From Lacticaseibacillus nasuensis JCM 17158 (GTDB lineage Bacteria; Bacillota; Bacilli; Lactobacillales; Lactobacillaceae), in the NCBI RefSeq assembly GCF_001434705.1, contig NZ_AZDJ01000003.1, positions 124,001 to 188,000 on the forward strand: a stretch of 64,000 nt of DNA. Direction: 5' to 3'. This document shows, piece by piece, positions 23,603 to 31,624 of the stretch. The translations under genes were made by a program, and so were the position numbers. Positions within the stretch are counted from its first letter, which is position 1. Every line of letters begins with the position of its first letter. The notes beneath the pieces were generated by a model. The model ran no database searches. It had not been told where the DNA came from and saw nothing but the letters and a program-made list of their open reading frames with translations.

Positions 23603-24519
23603 TGACGAAACGCACCAAGACTGGTCACGCCTTAGGCACGCGCATTGTGCTGACGGTGTATGGCGAGCAAGACGAAGCCGCGCTAGACGCGGCTTTTACC
23701 TTAATTGAATCAGAGGAAGACCGACTGACCGTCAATCGCGATGTGTCGGAAGTGATGAGCGTGAATCATGCCGCCGGCCAGACCCCGATTGTCGTGTCCA
23801 GCGCTACCTATCGCCTCATTGCCCAGGCGGTTGCGGCTAGCCGCGAGAACTTCGGGTTTAACGCCTTAATCGGGCCCTTGGTCAAGCTGTGGCATATCGG
23901 TTTTACCGGTGCCCATGTGCCAACTGCTGATGCAATCGCGGCGAAAATGGCGTTGATCGATCCTGCCGGTGTGGCACTCGACCCGGCGAATCACAGTGTT
24001 GCGTTGATGCATGCCGGTATGGAACTTGACCTCGGCGGCATCGCCAAGGGCTATATCGCGGACCAAATCCGCAGTTTATGGCGGGCCTATGGGGTCGCTG
24101 CGGGAATTATCGACCTTGGTGGCAACTTGCTGTTCGTCGGAGATTCGCCGCGGCGGACCGATGGCAAATGGGTGATCGGGGTGCAGGATCCGGCCAAATC
24201 TCGGCATACCGACCTCGGCGTGGTCGTGCTACCGGCCTGCTCTGCGGTCACCAGCGGGATCTACGAACGTTTCTTGGAACTCGATGGCCATCGCTACCAC
24301 CATCTTCTGGATCCGCGAACCGGGTCGCCACTAGAAACCGAGTTGGCCGGGGTGACTGTGTTTACCCAAGACTCGATTCAAGGCGAGCTTGAGGCCAAGC
24401 GGCTTTTCTTCCATGGCGGGCCCGTGCCAGGTTGGCGGGATAATCCGCAAATGCTCGGTGCGGTATTTGCCTTTCAAGATGGGCACGTGGAAACTGATGG
24501 CTTAACGCTGACAAAATAA
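23599..24519 (+). CDS. apbE: FAD:protein FMN transferase, cytosolic form, 306 aa
   Basis: ApbE moves FMN from FAD onto Ser/Thr of the D-x-x-[S/T]-G-A-[S/T] motif. Family motifs are present: LGTRIVLTVYG at the start, ELDLGGIAKGYIAD (143-155), IIDLGGN, SAVTSGIYERF and HHLLDPRTGSP (234-244). The N-terminus MMTKRTKTGHALG has no signal peptide or lipobox, unlike the exported ApbE of Rnf/Nqr or PplA systems. The ATG overlaps the stop of the PAS gene (ATGA), so the two are translationally coupled, which points to that protein as its target. A terminator follows. Confidence 0.95.
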   Translation: MMTKRTKTGHALGTRIVLTVYGEQDEAALDAAFTLIESEEDRLTVNRDVSEVMSVNHAAGQTPIVVSSATYRLIAQAVAASRENFGFNALIGPLVKLWHIGFTGAHVPTADAIAAKMALIDPAGVALDPANHSVALMHAGMELDLGGIAKGYIADQIRSLWRAYGVAAGIIDLGGNLLFVGDSPRRTDGKWVIGVQDPAKSRHTDLGVVVLPACSAVTSGIYERFLELDGHRYHHLLDPRTGSPLETELAGVTVFTQDSIQGELEAKRLFFHGGPVPGWRDNPQMLGAVFAFQDGHVETDGLTLTK

Positions 24520-24525
24520 CATTGA

Positions 24526-24563
24526 GGCCACGAATGGGAAGATTACCCGTTCGTGGCCTTTTC
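24526..24563 (+). terminator. Rho-independent terminator after apbE
   Basis: GGCCACGAATGGG pairs with CCCGTTCGTGGCC around AAGATTA and is followed by TTTTC. It separates the first PAS-apbE operon from the second PAS gene. Confidence 0.8.
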
Positions 24564-24659
24564 GTTTGCTCACCCGCCGATGGCCTAGGATAGATATCGA
24601 TGTAACAATGGATAGTTTCGCCTATTCATCACCCGCCATAGGAGGCCTACAATACAATA

Positions 24660-24673
24660 CATAAGCGCTTACA
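24660..24673. promoter_or_regulatory. cre site before the second PAS gene
   Basis: CATAAGCGCTTACA matches the CcpA cre consensus TGWNANCGNTNWCA except for the first two bases and has a perfect TAAGCGCTTA core. It lies 43 bp before the ATG of the second PAS gene. Confidence 0.7.
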
Positions 24674-24715
24674 TAATTGTTTTGACCATTAATGTCATAT
24701 TGAGGAGGAGTCAAA

Positions 24716-25333
24716 ATGGTAGATGCCTATCCCTATATCGCCGAAGCGGCCATCAAGTTTCCCACCGGGCGGCTGAGCCTGGTCGAAATTCAACAGATTT
24801 TTCAAACCATCCCATTTGAACTGGATTTGATTGACCAAACGGATCGCTTCGTCTGGTTTTCCAATCAAAAGCAGCGACTACATCCCCGCACCGTCGCGAC
24901 GCTGGGGCAGACTGCACAGGAAGCTCATCCAGCCCAGGCATGGCCAGCAGTGCGCGCCATCATCGACAGCTTTAAGGCCGGGACGCAAGACGCGGTGAGC
25001 CGCCCCGCAACGGTGAACGGGCAGCGCGTCTTGATTCAGTACTTTGCCTTACGCGATCCATCGGGCGGGTACCTAGGGACGTTGCAGTTTACCGGTAGCA
25101 TCGAACCAATTCTGGCGGCTAAAGAAGCCGGTGGTTGGGCAGATGGTGACAGTGCCGCTAGCAGCCCGGCTGGTAGCGACGCGGCCAGTGGTGCCTCGGT
25201 GCATCCAGCCACTGGCGTTGCGGCTGATTCTGGCGTAATAGATGGGGACACCGGCGCGTCAACTACGACGCCGGCTGGCCCCGCGAATGATGCCGGCGTA
25301 GCAGATGCCGATACAGGGGCCTCTGAAGAGTAG
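24716..25333 (+). CDS. Second PAS-domain protein with three flavinylation motifs and one degenerate copy, 205 aa
   Basis: A close paralogue of the protein at 22889 over residues 1-140 (FPTGRLSLVEIQQIFQTIPFELDLIDQTDRFVWFSN). The tail has intact D-x-x-[S/T]-G-A-S motifs with acceptor Ser at 161, 182 and 203. A fourth copy just after GGW reads DGDSAAS (143-149), with Ala in place of Gly, at the place of the first motif in the paralogue. No signal peptide. ATG follows GAGGAGG. It is 17 bp before the lactate oxidase gene and is co-transcribed with it, which suggests that the oxidase is an electron donor. That role is inference. Confidence 0.85.
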   Translation: MVDAYPYIAEAAIKFPTGRLSLVEIQQIFQTIPFELDLIDQTDRFVWFSNQKQRLHPRTVATLGQTAQEAHPAQAWPAVRAIIDSFKAGTQDAVSRPATVNGQRVLIQYFALRDPSGGYLGTLQFTGSIEPILAAKEAGGWADGDSAASSPAGSDAASGASVHPATGVAADSGVIDGDTGASTTTPAGPANDAGVADADTGASEE

Positions 25334-25350
25334 GAAAGAAGGAAAACAGC

Positions 25351-26451
25351 ATGACATACACACCAGATTTTGGGAGTGTTCAGCCGATTGACGTGCTGAA
25401 CTTAAAGAGTTTGGAAAAACGCGCAGAGGCGGTGATCGGGCGGGGCGAGTTCGGCTACATCTCCGAAGGCTCCGATGATGGCTACACGAAGGCGCGAAAT
25501 ACGACGGCCTTTAACGACGTGCAAATGTTGCCGCGGGTGTTGCAAAACGTGGAAAACCCCGATCAGTCAACTAAGTTCCTCGGGAGCTCGTTGGCTAGTC
25601 CCTTGATGACCGCGCCGATTGCTGGCAACACCTTGGCCCATTCTAGCGGCGAGCTGGGTTTGGCGCGCGGTGCCAAGGAAGCCGGTATCATGATGGCGCA
25701 AAGCACCTTCGCCTCCAAGACAATCGCGGAAACTGCTCAGGTGTCCGATGGCGCACCGTATATGTTCCAGTTGTACATGCCAAAGGACTGGGGTTATTGC
25801 AAGTACTTGCTGGACGAGGCGCGCAACGCCCACGCTAGCGCGATTATCCTGACCGCAGATTCGACACTTGGCGGGTATCGTGAACTCGATGTCATCAACC
25901 ACTACCACCTGAAGGGCAAGATTGCGAATCTAGCCGGTTACAATACCGGGGAAAGCGGCGCCGGCGCGGGCAGCCTGTTCAAGGAATCCATGCAGAAGCT
26001 GAACCTCGGTTTGATTGACAAGCTTGCCGATTATTCTGGCCTGCCGATTTTTATCAAAGGGATTCAAACGCCGGCAGACGCGGCTGCCGCGATTGATGCC
26101 GGGGCAGCGGGCATCTATGTGTCTAACCACGGCGGTCGCCAGCTTAACGGTGCCCCTGGCTCCATCGAAACGCTGCCAGGCATCGCCAAAGTCGTTGATC
26201 ACCGCGTGCCAATTATTTTTGATGGTGGTGTGCAACGGGGGACGCACGTGCTCAAGGCCTTAGCGCTCGGGGCGGACCTGGTTGCGGTGGGCCGGCCATT
26301 CAGCTATGGGTTAGCCCTTGGTGGCTGGCAAGGCGTGAAGAGCGTCGCGGATCACCTGAAGATGGAAATCTACATCGCGATGCAGTTGACCGGCTGTCAA
26401 ACCATCGCCGACGTGAAAAAGATGCACGTCACCTATGATTTCTCCCGGTAG
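25351..26451 (+). CDS. FMN-dependent lactate oxidase / alpha-hydroxy acid oxidoreductase, 366 aa
   Basis: Oxidises L-lactate (or a related 2-hydroxy acid) to pyruvate with FMN; the usual acceptor is O2, giving H2O2. Family motifs: GYISEGSDD (Tyr36), PLMTAPIA, QLY (Tyr142), ADSTLGGYRELD, IKGIQTPADA (Lys236), SNHGGRQL with catalytic His260 and Arg263, and DGGVQRGTHVLKALALGADLVAVGRPF. Length is close to known lactate oxidases. It shares an operon with a multi-flavin PAS protein, so the latter may replace or supplement O2 as acceptor. Confidence 0.92.
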   Translation: MTYTPDFGSVQPIDVLNLKSLEKRAEAVIGRGEFGYISEGSDDGYTKARNTTAFNDVQMLPRVLQNVENPDQSTKFLGSSLASPLMTAPIAGNTLAHSSGELGLARGAKEAGIMMAQSTFASKTIAETAQVSDGAPYMFQLYMPKDWGYCKYLLDEARNAHASAIILTADSTLGGYRELDVINHYHLKGKIANLAGYNTGESGAGAGSLFKESMQKLNLGLIDKLADYSGLPIFIKGIQTPADAAAAIDAGAAGIYVSNHGGRQLNGAPGSIETLPGIAKVVDHRVPIIFDGGVQRGTHVLKALALGADLVAVGRPFSYGLALGGWQGVKSVADHLKMEIYIAMQLTGCQTIADVKKMHVTYDFSR

Positions 26452-26466
26452 GTTTCACGTGGAACT
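26451..26466. promoter_or_regulatory. Second parS-like site
   Basis: GGTTTCACGTGGAACT; read on the other strand it is AGTTCCACGTGAAACC, which matches the parS variant TGTTCCACGTGAAACA at 14 of 16 positions, with only the outermost bases different. It begins at the last base of the lactate oxidase stop codon. Confidence 0.5.
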
Positions 26467-26549
26467 AATCGATCCTTTAAGTCAGGCGCTAGCCCACGCG
26501 GCGTTAGTCTGATCGATAACGAAAAGTTGTCGTGAGGCCAATTCTGGCG

Positions 26550-26578
26550 TTGTGGATAACGCCTGTTTTTGATAGAAT
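26550..26578 (+). promoter_or_regulatory. Promoter of the NEAT-protein genes, overlapping a DnaA box
   Basis: TTGTGG (26550-26555) and TAGAAT (26573-26578) are 17 bp apart. TGTGGATAA at 26551-26559 is a perfect DnaA box and overlaps the -35. A single box may be chance. Confidence 0.5.
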
Positions 26579-26647
26579 AAAAAGGGTTACATTTTTTCGG
26601 GGTCGGGTTAATTAAATAACTGATTTCGCCTGGAGGGGACCATTTTG

Positions 26648-28624
26648 ATGAGACAAACACTAGGCAAGTGGGGCATGGCTTTGCTCCTGCTGGTCGGGCT
26701 CATCCTGACTGTTGGGGCGGTAACGCCAGCACCGATGCAAGCCGCGACCACCGACTCGTATGTGGCAGGCAAATCGCCGGCTGGTACCTATCAAGTGCCG
26801 TACACCGTGAACAAGGCGGGTAAAGACACACCTTCGCTGGCCAATAGTTTCTTTTCCGGCGTCGCAACGGTGGTTGTGACGTCGGGGTAACCGACGACGG
26901 TCACGTTGCACCTGCAAAAATATGCGGCGCTGGTCAAGGCGTTTAGCATCGGCGATCAAGCTGCCAAGGTGACTAATGCAACCAAAGATACGGCTGACTT
27001 AACGTTTACGGTCGACGCCCAGTTTGCCACAGCGAAGGTGACCGCGACGATGAGTGTCATGAACATGCAGCAACAAGCTGACGTCGTGTTTGCGACGCCG
27101 CTGTACGCGGCTCAGCCGGCCATGCCCGATTTGACGCAACCTGGGCAATATGACGTGCCCTTTGTCGTGAATAAGTTCGGCACTGATCAGCATTCTGTCG
27201 CAGCCGCGTTCTTCAGCGGTACCGCTACCTTGGTGGTTGCCGCCGACAAGCCGGCCCAAGTGACGCTGCACCTAACCAAAGGGGCGTCGCTGGTCAAGGC
27301 CTTTGCCATTGGTGATCAACCGGCCAAAGTGACGACTCTTTCAGCGTCTGCGGCAGACCTGACCTTCACCGTTGATGACAACTTTGCTGCTGCCAAGGTC
27401 ACCGCGTCGATGACGGTGATGAACATGCACCAACAAGCCGACATCCTGTTTAACCAGGCGCTACCTGTCGTTAAAGCCAGCCAGCCAAGCAAACACACAA
27501 AGCCAAGCAAGACCAGTTCGACGAAGCACACTACACCGACCAAATCGGTCCAGACGAGCAAGGCGCACATGAAGTCGTTGCAGGTTTACCAAAATGCCAA
27601 TGGTCGGCTTTCGACGCAACCTTCCGCGGCCCAAGCGTTTTTAGCTGATACTGCAATCCTGGGAACGCCGAATCACGGCCTCACCCAAGTGACCATCCAC
27701 ACCACCGGGGCACAATACATCGACCAAATGAAGATCTTGGGTCGGCTTGGCCGAGTGTTGAACCAGCATGGGGATGATGCGGACATTCGGTTCACCTTGC
27801 CCACGGCGGCCCTTGACTACGCCTTGCCCGTCACCTTCAAGCTAACGGTGCCGGGTGGCGTGACCATGACGCAAACGGCCTTCGTGCTGATTGGGGTGAA
27901 GATTGCTCAGGCGCGGGTTTATCCCGGTGCACTGGTAACGCGTGCAACAAAGTCGCGTGCTGAGTCCGTCACCATGGTGGCGCGCACGACGGCAGGGCAT
28001 GCCTTGGACCCAACCAAGCAGGTCCAAACGATTGGCTTCAGCGTCTTAAACGAAGCGCAAACAGGCGCATCGAATGCGAATGCTTACTTCACGCACCAAG
28101 CCCAGGTGGTGAAGCACGGCAATGGCTACGACGTATATTTAACTGTACGCGCGGCAGCGGGACTGGTTACCTTTACCCCGTTAACCGTCGCCAATAGTCG
28201 CGTGTTTGGCCTGACCAAAAGCACCAGCGGAGGTCAGGACGTGTGGCGCTACGCCTTCCACGTGGCGAATGCCAACGACTTGGATCAGCCGGTCCGCAGC
28301 ACCATTGCCATGAGTGTGCCCATGGCTGGTATCAACCATATGGTGTTCACCATTTGGTTCGCCTTCGCCCGGACTGCAGGTGCAGTAGCAAGCCAGAATC
28401 AGATGGTGGCCAAGGCAGCTGTCACCGGTGGCTTGCCAGCAAAGAAAATCGCCTTGGTCGCCAAAGCGACGCAGCCGGCAGCTAAGCCCCCCGTGGTGGC
28501 AGCAACGCCAGGAGCGGCACCACTACCGCAGTTGGAGCCGTACCCACTACGCGCTGAAATTGCCGGATTTGCCGCCGCCGGTTTGATGATCATTGGGTTG
28601 GCTTGGTTTCGGCGTTACCACTAG
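26648..28624 (+). pseudogene. NEAT-like cell-surface protein gene with an in-frame stop (TAA at codon 81)
   Basis: ATG 26648 follows GGAGGGG. A signal peptide (MALLLLVGLILTVGAVTPAPMQAA) and the first half of a NEAT-like domain (YQVPYTVNKAG...FFSGVATVVV) come first. TAA at 26888-26890 then stops the frame, and the same frame continues at once with PTTVTLHLQKYAALVKAF to 28624. The second repeat reads ADKPAQVTLHL where the first has G-stop-P, so one base change from Lys AAA/AAG to TAA explains it. Beyond lie a second NEAT-like repeat, a Lys/Thr/Ser linker, two more beta-rich segments, and a C-terminal membrane helix with RRYH. No LPxTG motif is seen. NEAT domains bind haem. About 657 residues if read through. 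Confidence 0.75.
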
Positions 28625-28634
28625 GAGGAGAGAC

Positions 28635-29306
28635 ATGAAAATGAAGAAGTTAGCCTGGTGGCTGGTCCCGCTGATGGGGATGCTGTGGTTGTTCGCTACG
28701 CCGCAATCCGTGCGCGCGGATACCGTGAACTATCAGGTGTACAAGTACGGCACGAATACCCGCTCGATCGCTTCGGGATACTATGTTAAGCCGGCGCAGA
28801 TTCAAGCCAACGGCGATCAATACCTGGTGACCATGACCATTCATACCAAGACTTCGTTAGGGAAGTGGCCAGTCACGGTGCTGAGTATCAATGGAAGCGG
28901 ACCGGCGAATGTGACGAAAACAAAATCGGCCAGCGGGTATGACTACGCCTATGCGTTTGAAACGAAAGATCTCTCATCAACCATCAACAGTCGAATCAAG
29001 ATTAACGTGCTCCACGTGTATGCGGCGACGCAAAATGTGAGTTTTCAGTTCGACACCAGAAAATTGCCGAGCCTCAAGACTCAGGCAACGACGACAAAGC
29101 CGGCCACTAGTCGTCAGGCGGCCAAGGCGGCCAGCGCTCAGGCTAGTGCTGCTAAAAGCATGAACCGGCGCTCGCGGGAGTTGGCCAAACAAATTCGGGC
29201 GGTGAACCGAGAGCACAAGCGCACCCAAACCACGATTCTCATGGGGGGCTCGGTGATGCTCGTGCTGCTGGCGGTATCAGCCTATTTCTTTAGTAAACAT
29301 CGATAG
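28635..29306 (+). CDS. NEAT-domain membrane-anchored surface protein, 223 aa
   Basis: ATG 28635 follows AGGAGG, 10 bp after the previous gene. A signal peptide (KKLAWWLVPLMGMLWLFATPQSVRA) is followed by one NEAT-like domain: VNYQVYKYGTNTRSIASGYYVKPAQI, then KWPVTVLSINGSG and SRIKINVLHVYAATQNVSFQFD. A Thr/Ala/Lys linker and a charged helix (RRSRELAKQIRAVNREHKR) lead to a C-terminal membrane helix ending FFSKHR. It probably binds haem or a related ligand at the cell surface. It forms an operon with the interrupted gene upstream. The ligand is inferred from the family. Confidence 0.75.
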   Translation: MKMKKLAWWLVPLMGMLWLFATPQSVRADTVNYQVYKYGTNTRSIASGYYVKPAQIQANGDQYLVTMTIHTKTSLGKWPVTVLSINGSGPANVTKTKSASGYDYAYAFETKDLSSTINSRIKINVLHVYAATQNVSFQFDTRKLPSLKTQATTTKPATSRQAAKAASAQASAAKSMNRRSRELAKQIRAVNREHKRTQTTILMGGSVMLVLLAVSAYFFSKHR

Positions 29307-29312
29307 TCATAG

Positions 29313-29341
29313 CTGGGTAGGGCCTTAGGCCCTACCCAGTT
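29313..29341 (+). terminator. Rho-independent terminator after the NEAT genes
   Basis: CTGGGTAGGGCC pairs with GGCCCTACCCAG around TTA. The T-run after it is short (TTTGTGT). Confidence 0.8.
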
Positions 29342-29344
29342 TGT

Positions 29345-29785
29345 GTATTAAGGGACTTGGGACAAGTGATTCGTACTCAAAATAATCAAAAAACACTCAG
29401 GGATTATGCTGGCTGATTTAAGCGCGGGCCCCATGAAGCGGTGTCGGCTAACCACAACTTACCGGCATTCATCCAATTTTTCTCGTGAAAACTCACCAGA
29501 GCAAACAGTGTGACTCGGTCCAAGAAATACGAATATTCGCCCTCTAAAATCGAAATTGACTGAAAACGAACATAACCAAACAAAAAAATTGGTCCAAACC
29601 AGCCGCGGTGTAAAAAGCCTTTCATGAAAACGGTGTTTTTTTTGCATCGTATTGATTGCATTGCCCTGCTGATAAAGGCATACTAAACGGCGAGAGGACT
29701 TGTGTTGTCGCAAATTCGGTCTGGTTTCAGCAGAATTTTGATAGCGCTTAAGTCTACTCCCAAAACTCATTTAGGAGGCGACAGA
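29345..29785. other. AT-rich leader region before the mannose PTS operon
   Basis: This 440-bp stretch is clearly richer in A and T than its neighbours. I find no convincing gene in it; a minus-strand frame (29404-29661) has no ribosome site and an odd composition. I found no confident promoter and no GG-N10-GC sigma-54 element. Small inverted repeats are visible, such as ACTTGGGACAAGT near 29354 and TGGTCCAAACCA near 29590. It is probably the regulatory region of the PTS operon. Confidence 0.5.
29739..29752. promoter_or_regulatory. cre-like site before manX
   Basis: TGATAGCGCTTAAG matches the cre consensus TGWNANCGNTNWCA except for the last two bases. It lies 36 bp before the manX start. Confidence 0.45.
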
Positions 29786-29787
29786 CA

Positions 29788-30762
29788 ATGGTCGGAATCA
29801 TCCTTGCAAGTCACGGTCAATTCGCGACTGGCATTATGCAATCGGGCCAAATGATCTTCGGCGAGCAAGAGAATGTCCAAGCTGTGACATTCATGCCCAA
29901 CGAAGGTCCGGACGACCTGAAAGCGCACCTTGAAGAAGCCATTGCAAAGCTCGACTCAGCTGATGAAGTGCTCTTCCTTGTGGATCTTTGGGGCGGTTCG
30001 CCATTCAACCAAGCTAACGGGTTGTATGAAGCGCACAAAGACAAGTGGGCAATCGTCACTGGATTGAACTTGCCAATGTTGATTGAAGCATACGGGTCAC
30101 GCTTATCTATGGACTCGGCACAGGCAATTGCTGCACATTTGATTCAAGCAGGTAGAGATGGCGTCAAGATTAAGCCAGAAACCCTTGAACCGAAGGCTGC
30201 GGCGCCAGCTGCGCAGGCAACCGCGCCAGTCAGTGGTGGCAAACCTGGCAAGCTTGATTATGTCCTTGCTCGCATCGATTCTCGGTTGCTCCATGGGCAG
30301 GTGGCAACGGCGTGGTCCAAAACCGTTAAGCCAACCCGCATCATCGTAGTATCCGACAACGTCGCGCGCGACAAGCTACGTAAGCAACTGATCACGGAAG
30401 CTGCCCCTGCTGGCGTCAAGGCCCACGTTATTCCCGTGGACCAAATGATCAAGATTGCCAAAGACGACAAGCACTTTGGCGGCGAAAAGGCACTGCTATT
30501 ATTCGAAACGCCTCAAGACGCGTTGCGCGCCATTGAAGGCGGGGTTCCGATCAAGACCTTGAACGTTGGTTCCATGGCGCATTCCGTCGGGAAGGTTCAG
30601 CCGAACAAGGTCTTGGCGTTTGACCAAAACGATATTGATACCTTCGCGAAGCTTAAGGCAGACGGCGTAGATTTTGATGTCCGTAAGGTCCCAACTGATT
30701 CTAAGGATAATATGGACAACATCTTGAAAAAGGCGCAAGACGCGCTGAACGCTGCGAAGTAA
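29788..30762 (+). CDS. manX: Mannose-class PTS component IIAB, 324 aa
   Basis: Takes phosphate from HPr and passes it to sugar during uptake. The IIA domain (residues 1-130) has the phosphorylated His in [11 protein letters not shown]. An Ala/Pro/Gln linker (about 132-150) joins the IIB domain, whose active His lies in [20 protein letters not shown]. The fusion and length are usual for the lactobacillar glucose/mannose PTS. ATG follows GGAGG. First gene of the operon. In many lactobacilli this system is the main glucose and mannose importer. Confidence 0.95.
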   Translation: MVGIILASHGQFATGIMQSGQMIFGEQENVQAVTFMPNEGPDDLKAHLEEAIAKLDSADEVLFLVDLWGGSPFNQANGLYEAHKDKWAIVTGLNLPMLIEAYGSRLSMDSAQAIAAHLIQAGRDGVKIKPETLEPKAAAPAAQATAPVSGGKPGKLDYVLARIDSRLLHGQVATAWSKTVKPTRIIVVSDNVARDKLRKQLITEAAPAGVKAHVIPVDQMIKIAKDDKHFGGEKALLLFETPQDALRAIEGGVPIKTLNVGSMAHSVGKVQPNKVLAFDQNDIDTFAKLKADGVDFDVRKVPTDSKDNMDNILKKAQDALNAAK

Positions 30763-30790
30763 ATCGGTTTAGAAACGGAGGATATGACTA

Positions 30791-31606
30791 ATGAGTCTGA
30801 ATTTCATTCAAATCATTCTGGTCCTCATCGTTGCATTCTTTGCTGGGATGGAAGGGATTCTCGATGAATTTGAGTTCCATCAGCCAGTCATTGCATGTAC
30901 CTTGATTGGATTAGTAACTGGCACGCTCGGCCCTTGCTTGGTCTTAGGCGGGCAATTGCAATTAATCGCCATGGGCTGGGCGAACATCGGCGCGGCCGTT
31001 GCGCCTGACGCTGCGTTGGCATCGGTCGCATCTGCGATTATTCTGGTACTTGGCGGCAAAGGTCAAGAAGGGGTGTCTGCTGCCATTGGGTTGGCGATTC
31101 CACTGGCCGTTGCCGGCTTGCTGCTGACGACTTTGGTCCGCACCATCACGACTGGGGTTGTGCACATCATGGATAAGGCTGCCGAAGAAGGTAGCTTTGC
31201 CAAGATTGACCTTTGGCAATACATTGCCATTTGCTTGCAGGGACTGCGGATCGCGATTCCTGCTGGCTTGATTCTCGCTGTTGGGGCCGGCCCGGTGAAG
31301 GCCATGCTGGATGCAATGCCAGCTTGGTTGACCGGTGGCTTGACCGTCGGTGGTGGCATGGTTGTGGCCGTTGGGTACGCCATGGTTATCAACATGATGG
31401 CAACGCGTGAAGTTTGGCCGTTCTTTGCAATTGGCTTTGTCCTGGGCACGGTTTCCGAGATTACCTTGATCGGGTTAGGGGCGATTGGTTTGTCTCTGGC
31501 GATGATCTACCTGGCCCTGTCCAAGGTTGGCGGCGGTAGTTCCAGCAACGGTTCCGGCAATGGTGGCTCCGGCGATCCCGTCGGCGACATCATCGACAAT
31601 TACTAA
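30791..31606 (+). CDS. manY: Mannose-class PTS component IIC, 271 aa
   Basis: Membrane component of the sugar channel. Family features include FHQPVIACTLIGLVTG, LVLGGQLQLIAMGWANIGAAVAPD, and a final helix before a Ser/Gly-rich tail (GGGSSSNGSGNGGSGD). It starts 28 bp after manX with GGAGG. The Gly/Ser tail is common in this family. Confidence 0.95.
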   Translation: MSLNFIQIILVLIVAFFAGMEGILDEFEFHQPVIACTLIGLVTGTLGPCLVLGGQLQLIAMGWANIGAAVAPDAALASVASAIILVLGGKGQEGVSAAIGLAIPLAVAGLLLTTLVRTITTGVVHIMDKAAEEGSFAKIDLWQYIAICLQGLRIAIPAGLILAVGAGPVKAMLDAMPAWLTGGLTVGGGMVVAVGYAMVINMMATREVWPFFAIGFVLGTVSEITLIGLGAIGLSLAMIYLALSKVGGGSSSNGSGNGGSGDPVGDIIDNY

Positions 31607-31624
31607 AAAGGAGGGTGACGAACA

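Noticed and set aside
28520-28624. Sortase motif in PLPQLEPYP near the end of the first NEAT protein
   Set aside because: It is not LPxTG-like at the Thr-Gly positions, and the second NEAT protein lacks any such motif.
29404-29661. Minus-strand frame of 85 codons in the AT-rich region
   Set aside because: No ribosome site, no plausible family and an odd aromatic composition; treated as non-coding.
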